NCBI RefSeq assembly: GCF_037042905.1
Contig: NC_087253.1
Span: forward strand, 6,887,501 to 6,951,500
Direction: 5' to 3'
Length of the DNA: 64,000 nt
DNA from: Lytechinus pictus
Lineage: Eukaryota > Echinodermata > Echinoidea > Temnopleuroida > Toxopneustidae
This document shows, piece after piece, positions 57,466-64,000 of this stretch (position 1 is its first letter; every line of letters begins with the position of its first letter). A program made the translations under genes and the position numbers. Below the pieces are notes generated by a model. The model was not told where the DNA came from. It did not search any database and was given only the letters and a program-made list of their open reading frames with translations.

Positions 57466-58389
57466 GAATTGATATTGCCCCCAACTAACGACCTTGGTCA
57501 TATATACGATTGTGTTGTTGGCAATATATTCCATGTTCCCCTTTGGGGTCAATGCAATGTTAATTAAATTGAATTTAAAAAATAATCTAATGGCAATACA
57601 GGTCATTTGAAATATTTTACTTTTGATCAACATGAATGATACGCATTAGCCATGTTGATGATATAAAGCATTAACAACTTTAAAAATCATGACCATATCG
57701 TTTTCAGTCCAAACTTGTTTTCATGATCCGTGCTCTATGTTTAATGTCTGTCCTCGTAACCTCTCCTGGTACTGGTACATTACCATGTGCAGAGTAACTG
57801 TTTTAATATGACGGGCGTTTAATTTCATTTTTTATTACCTAGAAATCGTTACCATTTGCGGTATTCAAATGGTTGATTACATAAGATTGGTTCCAAAACA
57901 ACCTATACCAGTACTATAAAAAAAAAAAAAACTGAAGTACTAAAACGCGACTGATAGTACTAAGGTTGGTTCTGTATATTAACTTCAATAACGTCTGTCG
58001 ACGAAAATGTCCTTTCCCATCATTAACACAATTTATTATCATTTTTATTATTATTTCGTTTTATTTATAAAGGGTAGCCCCGTCAGTAGTATTGCACTGT
58101 TTTCCAGGTATTTGATAAAGTACATTTCATTGTTTGTGGAAAATAAAATCGTTTTTTAAGTACATCATATGCTATTCGCTTAAACGTTGACAATCTCGAT
58201 TGACTTAGATTTGCATTAATTTGTCTAATAATTACTGTCGCTTATTTCTGTTTGATAATGTTGCTTAAAAATTAACAATGAAATAAAATATCCAAAGCTC
58301 ACCATGGTGGTTGACGCGATGAATATTAGACGAATTTTTGAATCAGAAAACGCATTTTGCGTGAGGATACAGACCGTGGCTAATATTAC
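57466..58389. other. Intergenic AT-rich DNA
   Basis: An A-run at 57919-57931. No gene or transposon end recognised. Confidence 0.4.
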
Positions 58390-58570
58390 ACAGGTTTTAG
58401 CTCGACCTACCATCACCGGTGCTCAGTGCATTCAAGAAATAAATCTTGGTGGATACCCATTCACCTGACCTGGGTCGAGAGTAGCACAGTGTGGATACAT
58501 TTCTTGCTGAATGAAAACCCATTACCATCTGTTTGAGAGTCAAAACCACTAGACCACGAAGTGCCCACAA
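58390..58570 (-). repeat. SINE with the CCCAGGTGAGGT core
   Basis: Minus strand: CTTCGTGGTCTAGTGGTTTT, then CAGCAAGAAATGTATCCACA, CTGTGCTACTCTCGACCCAG, GTGAGGTGAATGGGTATCCA. The core is shared with the SINE at 63651, while the head and tail differ. The B box is missing or degraded. Confidence 0.6.
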
Positions 58571-58682
58571 GCAAGCCCTGGAAATGCAGAGGAGTTGCAC
58601 CATCATCCCTTATCATGCTTCTGTGCTTTTGATTTGTCAATTTCATAATTTGAAGATTTCAATAGATGGGTCAATGTGTGGG

Positions 58683-58880
58683 TCGTGTGGTCCAGTGGTT
58701 AGAACATTGGACTCATAATCACAAGGTTGTGAGTTCAAATCCCTACTCTGCCACTGTCTCCACTTTGATAAAAAAAGGCCCGAGTAATTTCTGTCGTCTA
58801 TAAGGTCAGCCACTATGACTGATCATGGACCTGCTACAGTACTAACCTACTACAATAGATCACTATATAGATAACCTACC
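58683..58880 (+). repeat. tRNA-Met-like SINE
   Basis: A box TGGTCCAGTGGTTAGAAC at 58688-58705, anticodon-loop-like CTCATAA, B box GAGTTCAAATCCC at 58731-58743, then a tRNA-unrelated body (GGCCCGAGTAATTTCTGTCG, GGTCAGCCACTATGACTGAT). Stem pairing is too poor for a functional tRNA. Confidence 0.6.
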
Positions 58881-59042
58881 AACATTTAACGTGATTCCTA
58901 TCCTACATAGCAAAGAGCAAACAAACAAAATAATAAAATAAAATATTCCGTGAAATATTATATAGGTAATGGTATGTGCACACGCATGCAAAGGCTACAT
59001 ACACAGTCACGCCACGGACACACCCTCACATACCCATGCGCC
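58881..59042. other. Intergenic DNA ending in the hAT target site
   Basis: The last eight bases are CATGCGCC, the left target duplication. Confidence 0.5.
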
Positions 59043-60068
59043 CAGAGGCGTCGATCCTGGGGGGGGGGGGGGGGGGGGGCAGGGGGGGCGATCGCCCCAC
59101 CAATGAAAATATTGGGGGGGGGGGGGGGTCAAACATATCGTTTTGCCCACCCCCCCAATAATTCCGCATGTGCAAAAACAAAATAAGATTGTAATGTTAC
59201 ACAGAAATCAGCTAGCGAGATTGAGATACACAACTCATTCTTTATTTAAAATCGCTTTCAAAATGTCCGCTTTTTCAGATTGGAATATAAAAAATTTCAG
59301 CTCGCGCTTCGCGCTCGCATCGATTCTGTAGTAAAAATCCATACTTTTCATGATTAAATTGTGAATTAGAAGTCCCGTTTTCAATTCTAAGCCTCAAAAG
59401 AACTCCCGCTTCGATTTGCAAAATATCTTGTTCTTTATTAAAAACGTCCATTAAACTGTCATTTTTTTTTTCAGATCGAAATATCAAAATTTCAGCTCGC
59501 GCTTCACGCTCGCATCTATTGTTTTAGATACCCATCTTAATCCTTGGTACCAAAAATGCTTAGAATATCAAGCTTTCGGGTCAGAATATAAAGAAACTTC
59601 AGCTCGCTCTCGGCACTTGCATTATCTGTCAGGGGCCGCGGAACGGTTTTCAAAGTGGGGGGGCTGACCATGCTAAAAATCACAATCATATGGTCATTTT
59701 TACGTTTTTGTACACGGTTTTGGAAAAAAGTGGGGGGGCTGAAGCCCCCCCAGCCCCCCCCCCCCGGTTCCGCGGCCCCTGTCTGTGTAGTGAGATATGT
59801 ATCCTCCTCATGAGTTACTACAAACAGTCCTAAACAGGTACCTTTTTCCAGTTTTCAGGTCAGTATACAAAAAAATTTCAGCTCGCGCTTCGCGCTCGCA
59901 TTAATTTTTTGGTGAGATATGTGGCTCTTTCTCATGAGTTATATATATATATATATGCCTATGTGTGTGTGTGTGTGTGGGTGTGTTTCGTGTGATCGAG
60001 CGCCTTTGGAACGGGACCGTTGATTCATAATTTTGCCCCCCAATCTGAAAAATGGATCGACGCCCCTG
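59043..60068. mobile_element. hAT-like element, about 1.03 kb, exact 8-bp target duplication
   Basis: TIR CAGAGGCGTCGATCC at the left, inverse GGATCGACGCCCCTG at the right; CATGCGCC on both sides (59035-59042 and 60069-60076). Inside are a G-run of about 20 bases beside the left TIR, further G-runs, four copies of a TTCAGCTCGCGCTTCGCGCT-type motif (59297, 59488, 59599, 59876), a nested MITE at 59630 and a TA/TG microsatellite near 59940-59985. No transposase. Confidence 0.8.
59630..59781. mobile_element. CAGGGGCCGCGGAAC-type MITE, copy 3 (intact ends), nested in the hAT-like element
   Basis: CAGGGGCCGCGGAACGG at the left is inverted as GGTTCCGCGGCCCCTG at the right. TCTGT occurs just outside both ends but a full 8-bp duplication is not clear. 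A second inverted pair, GTGGGGGGGCTGACC and GGGGGGCTGAAGCCCC, lies inside. Confidence 0.75.
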
Positions 60069-60076
60069 CATGCGCC

Positions 60077-60764
60077 CACACCCTCACTCACACGAGAACC
60101 CACGCGCACACCCTCATCCAAGCGTAAATGCCCCCACACACTGGCACACTATGCTGGCACATGAGATGGCGAACATTAATACAATACGCACTCATACTGT
60201 ATAAGCACCAAAGATAAGCACACCGTGCTTATCGATACACCTTCCAATACTTAACCAGTTAACGGAAGTAATCGCCCATTTGCATCTGATAAAACCACCC
60301 GAACTCGGGACTATTTAGAAATCCACTTTCGTTATCATGGTTATTGAGTCAATTTCTGATTGAAACGGTAGATTTAAATCTTATATTAAACTTTAACGAG
60401 TTAAATGTCACTCTAAGCGCGGCGGGGGCACGAATTGTCAGGTGGAATCTATAAAATACCGATGAAGAGAGGTTTCGTGACTTAACATTAAAGACAGTGG
60501 TTCAGACCAATCAGTGTCTTGCTGGATATGAAATGTCACGATGGTCACTTGACTACCTAATTAATATGAAAACAAATTGGAGGCAGCCCCTACTTCTATA
60601 TCGTATTACAAGAACATAAAATGACTTTTGCTCATGTGCAAAATGATATTTTATGAGGTTTATGTAAGGCACTCCATTTTATGTATTAATGTCCTTCTCA
60701 ATATCAAGAGATATTGACGAACTGGAGCATGTCTGAACATGTACGGATCTAGGGGAAAGGGCAA
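60077..60764. other. Intergenic DNA
   Basis: Nothing recognised. Confidence 0.4.
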
Positions 60765-60768
60765 TTAA

Positions 60769-62596
60769 GGACGTTCCACAGTTATGTTTGTGCGCATCAT
60801 GATCTGCGCCTATGTTACACTCTGCGCGCTGACGTCACAATGGATGAACTGGCGATTTAATCAGCTGTAGGTATTGTGAGCTGATTTTTCTCCTTATCTG
60901 CATGCACTAACTGCAGATCCGATGTGTTATTTTATGAAGCTAATAAACTGGAATTATTCCATGGACCATTTTTTTTTATTCCTCTACAATTTCAAAATAG
61001 TTTCTCTGTAGTGCTGCAAAGTATGAGGAATATGACCCCGAGTTTCGAATAAATGAAAAAGTGGTTCGGAATTTTCCCTCACATTGATACTGCTTTTGGC
61101 GCGTTTTCGGGTGTTTTAAGCAAATGTTCTCTAATAAGAGTGCTGATAGTTTGAAAACAAGCACATTAACCCATATTTTTTAAAGTTTGCCCCTCTTAGG
61201 TATACCTTCCTCTACAACTTTGCAAAGTTTGGTGAAAATGACATGGGTTTTGAATAAAGTGCAGCATTTCTTTTACTTCTCAAGTTTGTTATTGAAATTT
61301 TTAAATTTTTGAGGTTGAGTATCTTTCCCGCAATTTCGAAGAACTGAGAGTGTTGTTAGACTTAAATGAGCAAACAATTGACAGCAATATAGATAGATTA
61401 TCCATCTTACGGATACAATTATTAATCATATTGCAAAATTTGATGAAATTTTCATGGATTTTGACTGAGTAATATGGCTTTTAACTCATTGTTGGGATCT
61501 CGTGAGGTCCAAAAATGCAAAATTCTTTTGGATGCGCAATTCTTAAGAACATCATCCATTTTGGGTAACTTTGAAGCTCTATAGCAAAAAATCAAGCACA
61601 TGGACCCCATAGTTTAAATGTCGTAACTTCTTCAGAATATATTTCTCTACTAATCTAGAGAGTATGATGAAAATGACATGGATTTTGAATGGTTTGGGAG
61701 CAGGACTGAGGAACCATTCGTATTTTAGACATTTTGGACGGTATTAAACTTTTGCCCGTTTTAGGGGTATTATAGATTGTTTCAAGCCAACTCGCAACAG
61801 TTTGGACACGGATAGTTTAAAAACGAGCACATGGACCCCATATTTTTAATATTTTAATGTCTTCAGAATATATTCCTCTACTAATGTACAGAGTATAATG
61901 AAAATGACATGGATTTTGAATGTTTGGGAGCGAAACTACGGAACCATTCGTTTTTTTAGACGGAATTATTAGACTTTTGCACGTTTTGGGCGCATTTTGG
62001 GCGATTTTCATGCCAACTGACATCACTTTGGACACTCATAGTTAAAAAACGAGCACATGGACCCCATATTTTTAACTTCCCTACACCTTTGATATGTATT
62101 CTTCTACAATTTAGCCGAATTTGATGAAAATGACATGGATTTTGAAAAAAGTGCAGCTTACAAAATACTTTTTTAATTTTTGAGTAGATTCACGTCTTTG
62201 AAGATTAGTTTTTTCCACGTTTTTGCACCATTCTTGCCAAATGAGGGCGCTGCTGACTCCAACTAGATATAGTATTACCAATTAAAAGACTTTCTCTTAC
62301 TTTGGTATACACTTTGTTATATATCCTGTAAGTTTGATGAAGTTTGATGCGATATCGAGAGAGTAAAGATGATTTAAACTCATTTGGTGAATTCGCGAGG
62401 TCTGAGAGAGGCATAATTCTCTTGATTGCGCAACATTTCATATCATTCAAATACGGCGACTTTGAAGACCCGTAGAAAAAAATAAGCACATGAACCTATA
62501 TCATTTTTTGCATTATCATAATGCATAGATACCAAAGTAACTCTCTGCAAAATTTGGTGAAAATGACATGGACTTCATTTTAACTGTGAAACGTCC
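60769..62596. mobile_element. 1.83-kb TIR element with internal ~230-bp repeats and TTAA flanks
   Basis: GGACGTTCCACAGTTATG at the left and TTAACTGTGAAACGTCC at the right are inverse; TTAA stands on both sides (60765-60768 and 62597-62600). Inside, GAGCACATGGACCCCATA recurs at 61596, 61827 and 62053 with diverged versions near 61150 and 62484. GATGAAAATGACATGGATTT recurs at 61676, about 61897 and 62123, with variants at 61231, 61441 and 62545. Period about 226-231 bp. No long open frame, so it is non-autonomous. Confidence 0.7.
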
Positions 62597-62600
62597 TTAA

Positions 62601-62617
62601 GTGATCCTCCAATTAAA

Positions 62618-62653
<36 letters not shown>

Positions 62654-63650
62654 AAAAGAGGTGCTAAAGAAACTTGAAGAGGGGAAAAAAGAGGCCTTAC
62701 CAAAGTGGCCCATAAACCTCAGTCTCCCGCCAATGACAAAGTGAAGGGGGGAGGGGGGCTGGGATTTTAAGTCTTTTAAATTCAGGCTATTTGTCAAAAT
62801 ATTATCATTATCTAGATCTGGTACAAAAATGTAAACTTATCTTTGTAAAATCCTGAAATCTTAGCTCAAAATCGATAATGATCACTAACAAAAAAAAGCA
62901 TATGTCATGTATGTGGGTCAATGTATTAATATTGCTTCGAAAAATACCCGACATTTGATGGAATTCCGAGTTTATTTTGCTTAATTGTCAGCACTTTTAC
63001 GCATTTTCTTTCAGAGCTAGTTGGCAAATACTTTCTATTTATATATACAGACACTAAGGTGGTAATTTCATCGGATTCTGATCGAACTAATTTTGAGATC
63101 GTTAATGCCACAACTGGTGTTTATCTTCGATTCCAAACCTTACGTTTACTTCCTTTAACCAATGCGATGAAGTTAATGCCCTAGGGTCCCTAGCGTATAT
63201 AGCCTACGCTGGCAATAGCCCAGCCTAGCATTTTGTCTTGTCATTAATGGCAATTTTGATAAGTGCTTAAGAATTGGACATAGACATCTAGACATAGATC
63301 TAAGCCTAATATAAGGCCTGGAAGGATACCGGCGATTTGAAAGTTCTGATTCATTCATGTTTATGGTATGCAACGCGAACGACCACAATTTTGCAAGTTT
63401 TTTGTCCACGCGCATGCGTACTCTTATTCGGATGACGCAAGTCATGAATATTCATATTGGGGTCCGGAACTACTGTGGGAACAATAAAACCTAGTTGCTT
63501 GGTCTAACTCGGTCGTCGAGAAAAAATAACCACTGTCCTAACTACATGGATGATGGCGCTGTTTAAGTTTAAGGAACACACTCGCTCCACCCGTTGACCT
63601 AAGTGGTATAAAGAAGAATTTAACATTGGGATCAGATTTGCTTGTATGTG
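62601..63650. other. Intergenic DNA with a (GA)n microsatellite
   Basis: (GA)n at 62620-62651 and a GAGGGGGG patch near 62745. The CpG-bearing stretch at 63160-63450 is repeat-free but no exon is recognisable. Confidence 0.45.
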
Positions 63651-63936
63651 GAGCGTTGTGGCCCAGTGGATTAGTCTTCGGACTTTGAAACAGAGGGTCG
63701 TGGGTTCGAATCCCAGCCATGGCGTAATTTCCTTCAGCAAGAAACTGATCCACAATGTGCTGCACTCAACCCAGGTGAGGTAAATGGGTACCGGTAGGAA
63801 GTAATTCCTTAAAAAGCTGTGTGCGCTATGAACGCCTAGCTTAGCCGGGTAATATAGGAGCGCCTTGAGCACCTAATTAAAAGGTGGATATGTGCGCAAT
63901 ATAAATACCCTATATTATTATTATTATTATTATTAT
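63651..63936 (+). repeat. tRNA-derived SINE, full-length, (ATT)n tail
   Basis: Head GCGTTGTGGCCCAGTGGATT, anticodon-loop-like CTTTGAA, B box GGTTCGAATCC at 63703-63713. Core: AGCAAGAAACTGATCCACAA, TGTGCTGCACTCAACCCAGG, TGAGGTAAATGGGTACCGGT. 3' part: AAGCTGTGTGCGCTATGAAC, GCCTAGCTTAGCCGGGTAAT, GAGCGCCTTGAGCACC, TATGTGCGCAATATAAATAC, then (ATT)n. Truncated copies are at 34159, 34741 and 40258. The GCGC(A/T)ATATAAAT-ATT ending suggests mobilisation by a LINE with that tail. Confidence 0.85.
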
Positions 63937-64000
63937 GAAAACAAGATGGAAATTAGAAAAAATGCAAGAAAATTGTAAGAAAAATATAACGATAGTGAAA

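Noticed and set aside
58225..58416. Minus-strand frame starting MMVGRAKTC with a hydrophobic stretch (CVILATVCILTQ), followed by ATG/GTGAGC, looking like a signal-peptide exon
   Set aside because: The frame begins inside the tail of a SINE (minus-strand copy at 58390-58570), no partner exon was found, and the hydrophobic run is explained by the repeat sequence.

Overview
The window is eukaryotic: one spliced kinase exon, at least two further split genes, consensus splice sites, tRNA-derived SINEs, decayed LINEs and many short inverted-repeat (MITE-like) DNA transposons in AT-rich DNA. The kinase protein is metazoan HIPK. The dense TACATGTA 8-mers, (ATT)n-tailed SINEs, TTAA-flanked foldback elements and hAT-type MITEs with G-runs fit an echinoderm, most likely a sea urchin. 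That assignment is recall and inference, not a database match.

Layout. 1-22 kb: the HIPK locus on the minus strand. The large first coding exon is at 2640-3783. The next exons lie left of the window. A candidate non-coding first exon and promoter sits near 21.8-22.3 kb. Between them is a long intron with LINE debris, a TWA-flanked MITE, nested foldback MITEs and dozens of TACATGTA palindromes. 22-33 kb: almost entirely transposon-derived, with two related families of TTAA-flanked foldback elements (one copy nested inside another), a palindrome-bearing minisatellite and hAT-type MITEs. 33.8-45.8 kb: a small three-exon minus-strand gene for a His-rich then Pro/Tyr-rich protein of unknown function. 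Its 9-kb first intron carries SINEs and a SINE broken by three stacked DNA elements. 49.2-53.4 kb: a three-coding-exon minus-strand gene for a GPI-anchored Ly6/uPAR-type three-finger protein, with a dead LINE in its second coding intron. 53.5-64 kb: repeats only, namely a LINE split by a TA-flanked MITE, several SINEs, a ~1 kb hAT-like element with its 8-bp target duplication, and a 1.8 kb element with internal ~230-bp repeats.

The three genes share a strand but have no visible functional link: a nuclear serine/threonine kinase, an unknown low-complexity protein and a cell-surface protein. I see no bacterial-type system, CRISPR array, rRNA gene or intact autonomous transposase. The least ordinary things here are the transposon architecture and the two small split genes, which only appear when the exons are joined by hand. 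All repeat boundaries were placed by eye.
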